Assembly: GCA_000309945.1 (NCBI GenBank)
Contig: CM001633.1
Coordinates: forward strand, 133,264-197,263
Reading direction: 5' to 3'
DNA: 64,000 nt
DNA from: Leptolyngbyaceae cyanobacterium JSC-12
GTDB lineage: Bacteria; Cyanobacteriota; Cyanobacteriia; Leptolyngbyales; Leptolyngbyaceae
This document shows, in pieces, positions 20,143 through 28,199 of the stretch. Numbering within the stretch: the stretch's first letter is position 1; every line of letters begins with the position of its first letter. A program made the translations under genes and the position numbers. Under the pieces are notes generated by a model. The model was given only the letters and a program-made list of their open reading frames with translations, was not told the DNA's origin and made no database searches.

Positions 20143-20219
20143 GTTAGGACATTGGAATTAGAGAGGGAGTGGGGGCGTTGCCCCCAGCCAGGGGTTCCAC
20201 CCCTGCACCCCGTCCTAAC
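20143..20219. repeat. Double-hairpin repeat inside an outer inverted repeat
   Basis: Two adjacent perfect hairpins, GGGGGC-GTT-GCCCCC (20171-20185) and CAGGGGT-TCC-ACCCCTG (20189-20205), are enclosed by GTTAGGAC (20143-20150) and GTCCTAAC (20212-20219). The compact nested structure, in a gap between gene fragments, looks like a non-autonomous mobile or REP-type repeat and not a terminator: it has no T-tract. Confidence 0.65.
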
Positions 20220-20274
20220 CACAATGACTACCGCTATAACGTCACTCATTTGGAGCAAGTGCCTACTCAAAAGG

Positions 20275-20890
20275 CTACTTTTGCATCAACTCCATTGTCA
20301 TCGTTGATGCAACTTTAGTGCCAAATGGAATGGCGTTAAGATCTACCTGAAAGTTAGGGTTATGGTTTGAGAACGGAACTGTTTTACCTTCTGCCTTAGC
20401 TTTGGCAAACAGAGAAGGGTCTGCAACACCTACAAAGACAAAGGCCAATTGGATGTTCTTATTGTCACCCTTGAGCTGATGGATATCCTCCGAGCCAGTC
20501 GTCCCTGGAAAATCAGTGATGATTTTGTTGGCTCCAACCAGATTTGCCAACTGATGATTGATGCGATCGATCAATTCTTTATCATTCACCAATGGAGGGG
20601 AACCACCTTTTATTGTCAGGGTTGGCAACTGGTCCTCTGGCATTCCATAAGCACGCGCGATCGATTTGTTGACAGAAACAATCCCTTTCAACATTGTTTC
20701 CCGGACTTCTGGTTTGAACGATCGCAAACTGAGTTTCAGCAAGGCTTGCTCCGGAATCACATTATTGGCTTTCCCTGCCTGAAATGAGCCAACGGTAATC
20801 ACAGCCGCTTCCTGGGGATTGATCGCCCGTGCCACAATCGCCTGGATTGAGTCATCCAATTTTGCATCGATAGAGCCATCCTTGTTGCTG
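20275..20890 (-). pseudogene. C-terminal half of an M20-family amidohydrolase
   Basis: From about KLDDSIQAIVARAINPQEAA to the stop the sequence matches the dimerisation and C-terminal catalytic part of M20D peptidases/aminoacyl amidohydrolases (for example VITVGSFQAGKANNVIPEQA, GGSPPLVNDKELIDRI, FPGTTGSEDIHQL). The N-terminal metal-binding half is missing: upstream of about 20890 the frame reads antisense through an outer-membrane protein fragment. The C-terminal residues (NHNPNFQVDLNAIPFGTKV) look intact, so the truncation is probably recent. It cannot be catalytically complete. Confidence 0.8.
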
Positions 20891-20895
20891 AATGC

Positions 20896-21690
20896 GATCG
20901 CGCAGGCGGATGCTCCGACTCCCCAACCTTCTGACCTACAGCTTTCCGACCCACGGCCTTCCACTCAGCTCCCTGAGTCCTCACCTTCCGACTTGCAGCT
21001 CTCCCAACCACTCCCTGAGCCTGCATCTAGTGATTCGCCCTATGGCACTGCCAGCGATCGCTGGCAGATTTCAGTGTCACCCTACTTTTTTGTCCCCCTG
21101 CGTGTTCGAACCGATGCAACCGTAGCTGGGCGCAGCACCTCGTTCAAATTAGGATTGGGGGACTTTTTGGACTTCGATCGCGCCCTTAATGCAGGCTTGC
21201 GAGTGGAAGCGTGGAAAAATCGATGGGGAATTATTTTCGATGGCTTCTATATTTCTGCGAAGGATAGTGGCAATCTGGGGGTGACGTTTCCATTAAGGGC
21301 TTTGGAACGCTTTGGAATTAATGCCGCTATTAGAGCCAGTGCCGATGCCAGTCTATCTGTTCGCCAGGGAACGGTTGATCTGGCAGCCTCCTATCGCGCT
21401 GTTGATACAACTCTGGGCGGTTCAGAAGAATCGCCCAATCCCTTTCCCCGACTGGTCTTTGCCCCTATCTTTGGAGTTCGTACCAACATTCTGAGTCAAA
21501 AACTTGAAATCGAGGATATTCGGATTGACCTGATCCCGTTCATCGGTAGGACGATTCCAATTAATCAAGACTTCAGCTTTTCGAAAGTTTTTCCTGAACC
21601 CATGATTGGTGCCCAGATCGGGTTAGATTTATCCAGACATTGGGCAATTGGTGTTCGGGGAGATGTGTCTGGTTTTAATCTCTATGGGTC
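20896..21690 (+). pseudogene. Outer-membrane beta-barrel protein lacking signal peptide and C-terminus
   Basis: The frame from about AIAQADAPTPQPSDLQL reads like the mature start just after a signal peptidase site, then a Pro/Ser linker, then alternating amphipathic strands (WQISVSPYFFVPLRVRTDA, NRWGIIFDGFYISAKDSG, DLIPFIGRTIPINQDFSF, HWAIGVRGDVSGFNLYGS) typical of an outer-membrane barrel. The signal peptide is replaced by antisense M20 sequence at a HIP1 octamer (20894-20901), and the last strand is cut by the IS200 element at about 21690, ending in PRCSAA. Both ends are therefore lost. The protein family beyond 'barrel' is not recognised. Confidence 0.7.
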
Positions 21691-22204
21691 AATTCCCCGC
21701 TGCTCTGCAGCGTAAAATGCAGGGATGAGCGAGTACATCCACAAAAGTCATAACGTTACGGTTTTGCTATACCACCTTGTGTTTCCAGCAAAGTATCGGC
21801 GGGCTGTGTTTGATGAACAGGTCGATGAAGTTTTGCGAGAAGTTTGCCTGGAGATTGAGAAACGCTACGAGATTAAATTTATAGAAATCGGTGTAGACAA
21901 AGACCATGTGCACTTTTTAGTCCAATCGGTGCCGACATACAGCGTGACCAAATTGGTCAAAATGATCAAGAGTTTGACCGCAAGGGAAGTGTTTCGGCGT
22001 TGTCCTCAGGTGAAGCAAAAGCTATGGGGTGGAGAGTTTTGGAGTGATGGCTATTTTGCAAGTACAGTTGGGAAACACGGGGATGAAGGGATGATTGCGA
22101 ACTACGTCAAAAATCAGGGTAACGAATATCTCAAGCTACACCGAGATGAGCAGCTTACTCTTTTTTGATTCTGATACCCCGTCTGCTTGCAGCGGGGTAG
22201 TTCA
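21690..22204 (+). mobile_element. IS200-type insertion sequence (tnpA only) with both end hairpins
   Basis: A single tnpA is bracketed by the subterminal imperfect palindromes expected for IS200/IS605. The left hairpin is CGCTGC-TCT-GCAGCG (21698-21712). The right hairpin is ACCCCG-T-CTGC-TT-GCAG-CGGGGT (22176-22198) with a one-base bulge. No tnpB is present and no target duplication is expected for this family. Exact cleavage points are not certain; the boundaries given are from the shared CCCCG-containing ends. The left flank is the barrel gene and the right flank a histidine kinase, so the two sides are not halves of one gene. Confidence 0.85.
21725..22168 (+). CDS. tnpA: IS200/IS605-family transposase TnpA (HUH, Y1)
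   Basis: 147-residue single-tyrosine HUH transposase. The HUH motif is HVH at residues 61-63 in VDKDHVHFLVQ, and the catalytic tyrosine is Y127 in MIANYVKNQG. The start of the fold (NVTVLLYHLVFPAKYRR) and the LWGGEFWSDGYF segment are diagnostic. Length and all key residues are complete, so the enzyme may be active; it moves the element as single-stranded DNA by recognising the end hairpins described for 21690-22204. Confidence 0.95.
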   Translation: MSEYIHKSHNVTVLLYHLVFPAKYRRAVFDEQVDEVLREVCLEIEKRYEIKFIEIGVDKDHVHFLVQSVPTYSVTKLVKMIKSLTAREVFRRCPQVKQKLWGGEFWSDGYFASTVGKHGDEGMIANYVKNQGNEYLKLHRDEQLTLF

Positions 22205-22546
22205 TTTGCTAATGCGATCGATGCGTTACAAGAGCCTGTTCCACATGAACCAAACGTCAAGAAGCCAGCACAACCCAGCATGATTTGGATTTCGACTCAG
22301 GTGAAGGCTGAGGATCGAGTACAAATTGTGATTTCAGATAACGGTTCAGGGATACCAGAAACCGTGCGATCGCGTATTTTTACTCCTTTCTTCACAACTA
22401 AACCAATTGGTAAGGGCACGGGCTTAGGATTGTCGATTAGTTATCAAATTGTAACTGAAAAGCACAAAGGCACTATCTGGTGTGATTCTACACCAGGAGA
22501 AGGCACTAAGTTTGTGATTGAAATCCCGATTCGCCAACCTAAATAA
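22205..22546 (+). pseudogene. C-terminal ATPase domain of a histidine kinase
   Basis: The frame enters directly from the right end of the IS200 element at the kinase N-box (FANAIDALQE). It continues through the G1 box (ISDNGSGIP), F box ([13 protein letters not shown]) and G2 box (GTGLGLSI) to a normal kinase end (GTKFVIEIPI). The sensor, HAMP and phospho-acceptor histidine parts are missing. It resembles the ATPase domain of NtrB/GAF-type cyanobacterial kinases. It may be the other end of the fragment at 19922-20056. Confidence 0.8.
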
Positions 22547-22553
22547 CACCATG

Positions 22554-22583
22554 CCCATCCCTACTATTGGGCACTCCTTTATT
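22554..22583 (+). repeat. Direct repeat copy 1
   Basis: Just after the kinase fragment stop, CCCATCCCTACTATTGGGCA and the following CTCC-TTTATT match the copy at 23183-23210 (CCATCCCTA, one change, TATTGGGCAC, two changes, TTTATT). Each copy directly follows a truncated reading frame. The region from 22584 to 22974 has no recognisable gene; its minus strand could hold a decayed transposase end (KFLSQRRDRSVELGDKH), which I cannot confirm. Confidence 0.6.
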
Positions 22584-22974
22584 GGGCTTGCCCCCTTTGT
22601 AAAGTACCTTTGAAAACGGCACAACCCTAGTGAGCAGCAGCTAAACCAGAGTTTGATAAACACTGAAGCGTGGAATATGGCAATGTGCTTATCACCAAGT
22701 TCTACTGACCTGTCTCTCCGCTGACTGAGAAATTTGCAATATTCCAGAAACAATCAGATAGGAGAGCATGAGATGCTGGATACAAGTCTTTGAGTAAAGA
22801 ATACACCCGTCACAGAATACACTTTCTTCACATGGAAGTGTTCCAATTTTCCGTATATTTACAGAAATAATACAAACTATTGTCCATCTTCCTATTCTCG
22901 CTGCTCTTGCATATCTTTCCTATTTGGGAGTGATAGATTAATGACCAGTGAGCTTACCGGGAAAGCCTTTTGCG

Positions 22975-23181
22975 ATGCGCCTTCGTTTCCAACTCTTCAG
23001 CTTTGCGACTACTACCACCCTACTCTTCCTCTACTTCCTCACGTTCTCTCCTGACTGCTTTACCCCCTCCCTCCCCGCTACACAGGGAATCACACCACCC
23101 TTGGAGGCAAGCGATCGGATATTGAAACACGTCTGGATGGTCAATCTAGAAAAAAAGATATTCTCGGCAATGAGCGACTAA
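22975..23181 (+). pseudogene. Signal-peptide-bearing gene start, truncated
   Basis: From ATG 22975 the frame gives a clear export signal (MRLRFQLFSFATTTTLLFLY, then FLTFSPDC) and about 45 further residues without recognisable domain, ending just before the second copy of the direct repeat. The Ala/Thr/Pro part after the signal (FTPSLPATQGITPPLEASD) looks like the N-terminus of a larger exported protein or sensor. It could also be a genuine 68-residue lipoprotein or peptide, since a cysteine follows the hydrophobic stretch, but no proper lipobox is seen. Confidence 0.4.
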
Positions 23182-23182
23182 G

Positions 23183-23210
23183 CCATCCCTATTATTGGGC
23201 ACCGTTTATT
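23183..23210 (+). repeat. Direct repeat copy 2
   Basis: Second copy of the 28-30 bp repeat described at 22554, 629 bp downstream, with about three mismatches and one gap. It lies 101 bp upstream of the metacaspase start. Confidence 0.6.
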
Positions 23211-23311
23211 TTGATTGGCAATGGTTTGTAGGTATCTTTCATTGGTGCTTAGCAGTTGGCTGTTAGAAACAACTCATAATTCATAACCAATTCAATTAAG
23301 GAATTTTGCCT

Positions 23312-25534
23312 ATGTCTTTAATCAAACGTCGTCATTTTTTGCAATTTGCTGGATCAACTCTGGCAACTATGGGACTTAGTCAACTCGATATTTTTCGTCA
23401 GGGAGACCGCTATGCCAGCGTTCTAGCGCAAAGTACTCCCCGCAAACTTGCCTTACTGGTTGGCATCAATCAATACACAGGGCAGGTACCCTCCTTGAGA
23501 GGATGTTTAATGGATATAGATTTGCAGCGCGAGTTGCTGGTGCATCGATATGGCTTCAATCCCAAGGATGTTCTAGTTGTTGGCGATGGAGATGCTTTAA
23601 AGCCTAATCGAGAAACTATTCTAAAGGCATTTGAAACTCATTTAATTCAACAGGCAAAACCAGGTGATGTTGTAGTTTTTCACTTTTCTGGACATGGTTC
23701 TTTAGTTCAAGATCCTGACCCATTACCAGAACTAATTCTGAATCAGAACGGTGAAAAGAAAGTGGTTCCTAACCGCGATCGCGTCAACGGTACGATGGTT
23801 CCTTCGGAACGTAGTACAGGCAAGTCCGATCAGGTACAGGACATTATGGGGCGGACGTTATTCTTACTGACCCAGGCACTCCAAACTGATAATGTCACAG
23901 TCGTTTTAGATTGTTGTCATTCTGGCGGCGGTACCCGGGGGAATTTGCAGTTTCGGGCAATTCCCTCTCGCTTGGGGAGTAATCTTATGAATCCATCTGT
24001 AGCAGAATTGGAATATCAGAAACGCTGGATGCAGAATTTGAAATTGTCCGGAGCGCAATTTGCGGCGATGCGCCAAAAAGGGATTGCCAAAGGGGTGGCG
24101 ATCGGGTCGGCGAACTATGATCAGCTGGCGGCTGATGCTCCGTTTGATAATAGTGCATTTTATGCGGGTGCCTTTACTTACCTGCTAACCCGCTATCTTT
24201 GGCAACAATCGGTAGAGGAATCGATTGGCACAGTATTTGTGAACTTGGCACGGGCAACCCGCGATGTTGCACAGAGTTCTGGTGTGGCTCAGGAACCGAT
24301 TTTTGCAGTCAATCCAGAGCGAAATCGGCAACAACCAACCTACTTTCTGAAACCGACCACACCATTTGCAGAAGCGGTTGTGCAAATGGTTCAACCCAAT
24401 GGCATTATTGAGTATTGGTTAGGGGGGATTTCGTCTCGCAGCTTAGCAGCGAATCAAAAGGGAACGCTATTCAGTGTGTTAGATGCAACTGGAAAGGAAG
24501 TCGCGCTGATCGAGCAGGAACGACGCACGATGTTGGTTGGTTTTGGCAAACTGAAGACTGGAACAATCACCAGTGTCCAGCCAGGAAGCTTGTTGCGGGA
24601 GCGAATACGAGGATTGCATTCGGATTTTAAGTTACGGCTAGGGCTGGATGTATCGCTGGAAAAAGATTTGGAGACAATTCGAGCGGTGTTAAGCACGGTC
24701 GATCGCATTCAATTGGTGTCCTCAAACGAGGCAATGAACTATCGGCTAGGACGCATGACAAGCAGTTATCAAACGCTGGCGCGATCGCAGTCTAGCATGG
24801 TGCCACCTGTGAATAGTTTTGGCGTGTTTACAGCGGGATTAAAACCACTGAATGGGACATTTGGAGAGCCAGGCGAATCAGCAACTGAGGCGGTAACTCG
24901 GTTATTGCCCCGTTTACGGTCGTGGTTAGCGGTGGAGATATTAAAGACGATCGGTGGTACTGATGGCATCATCACTGGCGGCAACAGCAGCGGCATTACC
25001 GTTGAAGTCACTGCGGCTGGTACAACAGGGGGAAGAGTTGCGCCGAATCAATTCAAACCAGGGACAGAGATTCAAATTAAACTGCGGAACTCCAATCCCA
25101 GCGATCGCTACGTGGCTGTATTAGCGATCGGCAGTGCTGGTAATTTACGAGTCTTGTTTCCCTATTTCGATGCTCCTGAAGAGGCAGCGCGAGTGTTTGC
25201 GGGTAGAGAATATACGCTACCAGAACCTGGCGTGCGGTTCCCCTTGAGCCAAACTCCAGGTGGGCTGGAAATTTTGGTGCTGGCAAGCGGCAAACCGGTT
25301 CGAGATGCTTTGCTGGCATTGCGAGACATTGCCGCTCGTGGTGGAGTGTCATCTAGTCGTTCTATCTCTCCACAACCCATGCAAGGTGAGGATGCGATCG
25401 CAACCATGACAGCATTACTTGGAAGTATTGACCGGAATACACGCTCAGACATTAGCGTTGCCAGTGATGTACAGGCTGTTGATACCAGACAAATTACAGT
25501 GAGTTCAACAGCGATTGAAGTTGTACCTGGCTAA
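23312..25534 (+). CDS. Tat-exported metacaspase-like peptidase C14 with DUF4384-type tail
   Basis: A 740-residue caspase-family peptidase. The N-terminus has a twin-arginine signal (SLIKRRHFLQFAGSTLATMG), placing the enzyme outside the cytoplasmic membrane. The caspase domain starts at KLALLVGINQY and has the catalytic His in VVFHFSGHGS (about H128) and Cys in VVLDCCHSGGG (about C202). From about residue 330 the protein continues into a long C-terminal part whose end (IQIKLRNSNPSDRYVAVLAI to GLEILVLASGKPV) resembles DUF4384. The ATG at 23312 is preceded by AAGGAA; an in-frame TTG lies two codons earlier. It stands alone downstream of the rearranged region. Confidence 0.88.
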   Translation: MSLIKRRHFLQFAGSTLATMGLSQLDIFRQGDRYASVLAQSTPRKLALLVGINQYTGQVPSLRGCLMDIDLQRELLVHRYGFNPKDVLVVGDGDALKPNRETILKAFETHLIQQAKPGDVVVFHFSGHGSLVQDPDPLPELILNQNGEKKVVPNRDRVNGTMVPSERSTGKSDQVQDIMGRTLFLLTQALQTDNVTVVLDCCHSGGGTRGNLQFRAIPSRLGSNLMNPSVAELEYQKRWMQNLKLSGAQFAAMRQKGIAKGVAIGSANYDQLAADAPFDNSAFYAGAFTYLLTRYLWQQSVEESIGTVFVNLARATRDVAQSSGVAQEPIFAVNPERNRQQPTYFLKPTTPFAEAVVQMVQPNGIIEYWLGGISSRSLAANQKGTLFSVLDATGKEVALIEQERRTMLVGFGKLKTGTITSVQPGSLLRERIRGLHSDFKLRLGLDVSLEKDLETIRAVLSTVDRIQLVSSNEAMNYRLGRMTSSYQTLARSQSSMVPPVNSFGVFTAGLKPLNGTFGEPGESATEAVTRLLPRLRSWLAVEILKTIGGTDGIITGGNSSGITVEVTAAGTTGGRVAPNQFKPGTEIQIKLRNSNPSDRYVAVLAIGSAGNLRVLFPYFDAPEEAARVFAGREYTLPEPGVRFPLSQTPGGLEILVLASGKPVRDALLALRDIAARGGVSSSRSISPQPMQGEDAIATMTALLGSIDRNTRSDISVASDVQAVDTRQITVSSTAIEVVPG

Positions 25535-25793
25535 TAACTCTTAGCTAGACGCTAGCTGTATAAACCAAGCCCTGCAGAGTGGAGTAACTCTTGGTATAAT
25601 TGACCCAAATGTACTACATTCCCTCTTGATGTCTACCAGCAATTTGGCTAAATCACTACTCTAAGAGAATGCTTTAAAGGCCCGGTTTCTAGTGATTTGG
25701 ACGACTAAAGTCGTGACTACAAACAGAAGAACACGGATGAATGCGGCTGTTTTTTGGGGTTCGTCGTGATGGTTTTAACCATCCCCACTCTTT

Positions 25794-26513
25794 TCAAACA
25801 CCCTCTAAAGTAGAGGGTGTTTTTGAAGTAGAATTTTGGATCATCATTTCATGAATGACACGTTCTTTTGAAGCTAGTAGATGCTTTTTAATTGCTATGG
25901 CTGCGGCTTCAGAGTTTCGTTGAGCGATCGTGTCATAAATTTCTTGATGCTCAGTGCAAATATTCAAAACATTGCGATTATGTTGAATTGTTTGGATTCT
26001 CAAGAGCATCATTTTGTCAAATAAATGGTCCAGCATTGAGCGCAGTTGAAAGTTTTGAGAACTTTCAGCAATTAAACGATGAAAGCGATAATCTAAGTCC
26101 AGTAATTGAAAGTTTAATAACTGGGATGGTTTTCCTATCGATAGTTTTTCAGCCTGATGAATCATTCGTTGCAATTCCTGCAACTGCGAATCTGTCACAA
26201 ATTGACAGGCACCTGCAACTGATAGTTGCTCCAGAGCAATTCGACATTCATAAAACTCTGCTGCATCTCTTTCAGAAAATGTGGCAACGTGTAATATGTT
26301 TTCCGTATCCGTAGTCACTAATTCTTCGTGCTGGAGTAGCCGTAGCGCTTCTCGAACAGGTGTTCGGCTCACTTGCAAGTCTTTAGCAAGTTGTGATTCC
26401 ACTAACCGTTGCCCTGGAGGCAACTCGCCTGATAAAATTGCTGCTCTCAAAACCTGATAAGCTTGCTCCTTCAATGGCTGCTGTCGCTGGAGCGATCGCG
26501 AAATTCGAGACAA
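25794..26513 (-). CDS. GntR-family regulator, FadR/FCD subfamily
   Basis: A 239-residue regulator. The N-terminal winged helix is AYQVLRAAILSGELPPGQRL to VSRTPVREALRLLQHEELV (about residues 18-70). The C-terminal all-helical FCD domain carries the usual Asp/His metal positions in LDLDYRFHRLIAESS (about residues 145-160) and later helices with NICTEHQEIYDTIAQRN. FCD proteins usually sense small organic acids or nucleobase-related metabolites. It is divergent from a seven-gene same-strand cluster including an NCS2 permease, and the gap carries two palindromes, so control of that cluster is inferred. Confidence 0.88.
   Translation of the reverse strand: MSRISRSLQRQQPLKEQAYQVLRAAILSGELPPGQRLVESQLAKDLQVSRTPVREALRLLQHEELVTTDTENILHVATFSERDAAEFYECRIALEQLSVAGACQFVTDSQLQELQRMIHQAEKLSIGKPSQLLNFQLLDLDYRFHRLIAESSQNFQLRSMLDHLFDKMMLLRIQTIQHNRNVLNICTEHQEIYDTIAQRNSEAAAIAIKKHLLASKERVIHEMMIQNSTSKTPSTLEGV
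25796..25824 (+). terminator. Strong hairpin with T-tract between convergent genes
   Basis: AAACACCCTCTA-AAG-TAGAGGGTGTTT is a perfect 12-bp stem with a 3-nt loop, followed by more T residues on the plus strand. It can end plus-strand transcripts from the metacaspase gene. It overlaps the last codons (TPSTLEGV) of the convergent GntR gene. In the preceding gap (25535-25793) a small ACGACTAAAGTCGT hairpin near 25705 is also seen. Confidence 0.75.
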
Positions 26514-26576
26514 ACAGATATCTCCCTGGCTTAAAAAGACGGCAATTCTATTTTAAGAACCAAAAGGGTATCAGAT

Positions 26577-26621
26577 AGTACATTTCTTTTTGTACTAAAA
26601 GCGGTATACAGGATCCTGTAT
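26577..26621. promoter_or_regulatory. Two candidate GntR operators
   Basis: AGTACA-N8-TGTACT (26577-26596) and the perfect 16-bp palindrome ATACAGGATCCTGTAT (26606-26621) lie in tandem, ten bases apart, 64-108 bp upstream of the GntR start. FCD-type GntR sites are short palindromes often with a GTATAC-like core, which also occurs here (GGTATACA). The rest of the 326-bp gap to 26839 has no gene. Confidence 0.6.
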
Positions 26622-26839
26622 CCTTGTTCCCGTGTATTTGTCCTGAATCTATGCTCTATCCCCTCTCATGAACTCACTGAATTTTTGAGAGTTAGGGAAA
26701 GGGTGGGGGAAGAGCGTGCATAGAGAAGTTGGAAATATTGAACACAGTTTTCGTTCATTCAAAGAGGTAGATAACAAAAAGCTAAATCTTGAAGAGTTTC
26801 TCATCCCTTGCTATTAAACCTTTGGAGAATTTCAAACCC

Positions 26840-27292
26840 ATGCTTAAGCATTTCAAGCGCAGACTTAGCGCAGTTATTCTGTCTGTTGTTTTGGTCTTAA
26901 TGGCACAGATTAACGGTACTGCTTCCGCTCAAGCAACGCAACTTGGAGAGGTTAGAGCCTGGCAAGTGTTCGATGGGGCGGCAAATGAGCACGCTGCACT
27001 CAGTTACTCAGCTCCCACAGTGCTATTAGCAGATGTACCTGTTGAAGCCTCTGAAGTTGATGAAGCTGCGGCTTCTAAGGCTGCCAAGAAGGCAGAGAAG
27101 GCAGAAGCGAAAAAACTGAAGGAAGCAGAGAAGGCTGCCAAGAAAGCAGCAAAGGCAGAGGCAAAAAGACTAGAAGAAGAACAGGAGGCAGCAGAAGAGG
27201 CAGCGAAAGAGGCAGAAAAAGTGGCTAAGAAAGCTGCGAAAGCAGAAGCAAAAGCGAAGGCAAAAGCAGAGGCAGAAGCGGCAGCCAGTTAG
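26840..27292 (+). CDS. Exported Lys/Ala/Glu-rich helical protein
   Basis: About 150 residues from ATG 26840. A signal peptide (KRRLSAVILSVVLVLMAQIN, cleavage likely after ASA) is followed by about 60 ordinary residues and then an uninterrupted Lys/Ala/Glu helix from about residue 75 to the end (AAKKAEKAEAKKLKEAEKAA and so on). The tail resembles TolA-like or histone-like single helices, but no second domain is present. It is the first gene of the same-strand cluster next to the GntR gene, 29 bp before the DUF1275 gene. Function unknown. Confidence 0.65.
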   Translation: MLKHFKRRLSAVILSVVLVLMAQINGTASAQATQLGEVRAWQVFDGAANEHAALSYSAPTVLLADVPVEASEVDEAAASKAAKKAEKAEAKKLKEAEKAAKKAAKAEAKRLEEEQEAAEEAAKEAEKVAKKAAKAEAKAKAKAEAEAAAS

Positions 27293-27321
27293 TAACCGCG
27301 TCCGTTAAGAGGGAGAAACCA

Positions 27322-28110
27322 ATGACTGTCGTACCGCGTGAGAACGAGCCGTTTAGCTTGAGCGCTTTCTTGATCAGCGATGGACCTGCAGGGTTTTTGC
27401 TCAGTTGGGTTGCTGGATTTGTAGATACGTCTGCTTTCATCATTTTGTTTGGTATTTTTACTGCCCATGTCACTGGCAATATTGCCCTGGCTGGTTCATC
27501 CTTTGTCAGTTCTGATGCTCATACAACCATTACCCGGCTGTTGATGCTGCCCACCTTTGTTGTAGCAGTTGCCCTGACATCCCTACTGGCACGGTATGTG
27601 CGTCGTCGAAAGGGTCCAGTTTTTGCCATTTTGCTGACGGTTGAAGCGATCGCATTAGCGATTTTCCTGGTGATTGGCATCAGTCTTTCGCCTTCGTTAT
27701 TACTAGATGTACAGGAAGAGTTAATCCTGCCCATTGGGATGGCGGGTGTGGTGGCGATGGCAATTCAAAATGCGCTGATGAAAGAGGCAAAAGGCGTTTT
27801 CAAAAGCTACATTCCTACTACCGTTATGACGGGTAATGCCACTCAGTTGACTATTGATATGGTGCAATTTCTGAGTGCTAAGTTTACGCGATCGCCTGAT
27901 CCAGAAACTAACATGGAAGCAGCAGAAGCATTAGAACGGATGAGTCGTTTTGCTCCGGTCATCACAGGGTTCGCTCTGGGAGGATTTGCTGCTGCCTATT
28001 GCATTTTGCTATCAGAATCATGGTGGACATTGGTCTTCCCCGTTGTGATTATTTTTCTACTTGCAAGTGCAGCCTACGTTGAATATTATCGTCACTCATC
28101 AATAGCATGA
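27322..28110 (+). CDS. DUF1275 (YoaK-type) membrane protein
   Basis: A 262-residue polytopic membrane protein with about six helices. The N-terminal LLSWVAGFVDTSAFIILFGIF and the TAHVTGNIALAG motif are hallmarks of the YoaK/DUF1275 family, as is MAIQNALMKEAKG in the middle. Family function is not established (transport has been suggested). It follows the exported helical protein by 29 bp and has a GAGGGAGAAAC ribosome region, so co-transcription is likely. Confidence 0.85.
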   Translation: MTVVPRENEPFSLSAFLISDGPAGFLLSWVAGFVDTSAFIILFGIFTAHVTGNIALAGSSFVSSDAHTTITRLLMLPTFVVAVALTSLLARYVRRRKGPVFAILLTVEAIALAIFLVIGISLSPSLLLDVQEELILPIGMAGVVAMAIQNALMKEAKGVFKSYIPTTVMTGNATQLTIDMVQFLSAKFTRSPDPETNMEAAEALERMSRFAPVITGFALGGFAAAYCILLSESWWTLVFPVVIIFLLASAAYVEYYRHSSIA

Positions 28111-28199
28111 AATAGCTTATTAGGGCTGCATTCTGGTAAATCAATCACAAACTGCTTGAGCATTACTAATTAGTGTGTGCATAAATGGAGAGGTAACTG

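Noticed and set aside
19922-22546. Kinase fragments called one gene interrupted by one IS
   Set aside because: The left flank of the IS is the barrel gene and an M20 fragment lies on the other strand, so one insertion is not enough. The link between the two kinase ends stays a hypothesis.
22424-22753. Minus-strand ORF with a transposase-like tail
   Set aside because: Only about 30 residues (KFLSQRRDRSVELGDKH region) look like an insertion-sequence end, and half the frame is antisense to the kinase fragment. Too little for a feature.
25790-25824. Hairpin as terminator of the GntR gene
   Set aside because: On the minus strand the stem is not followed by a T-tract; it serves the plus-strand gene better.
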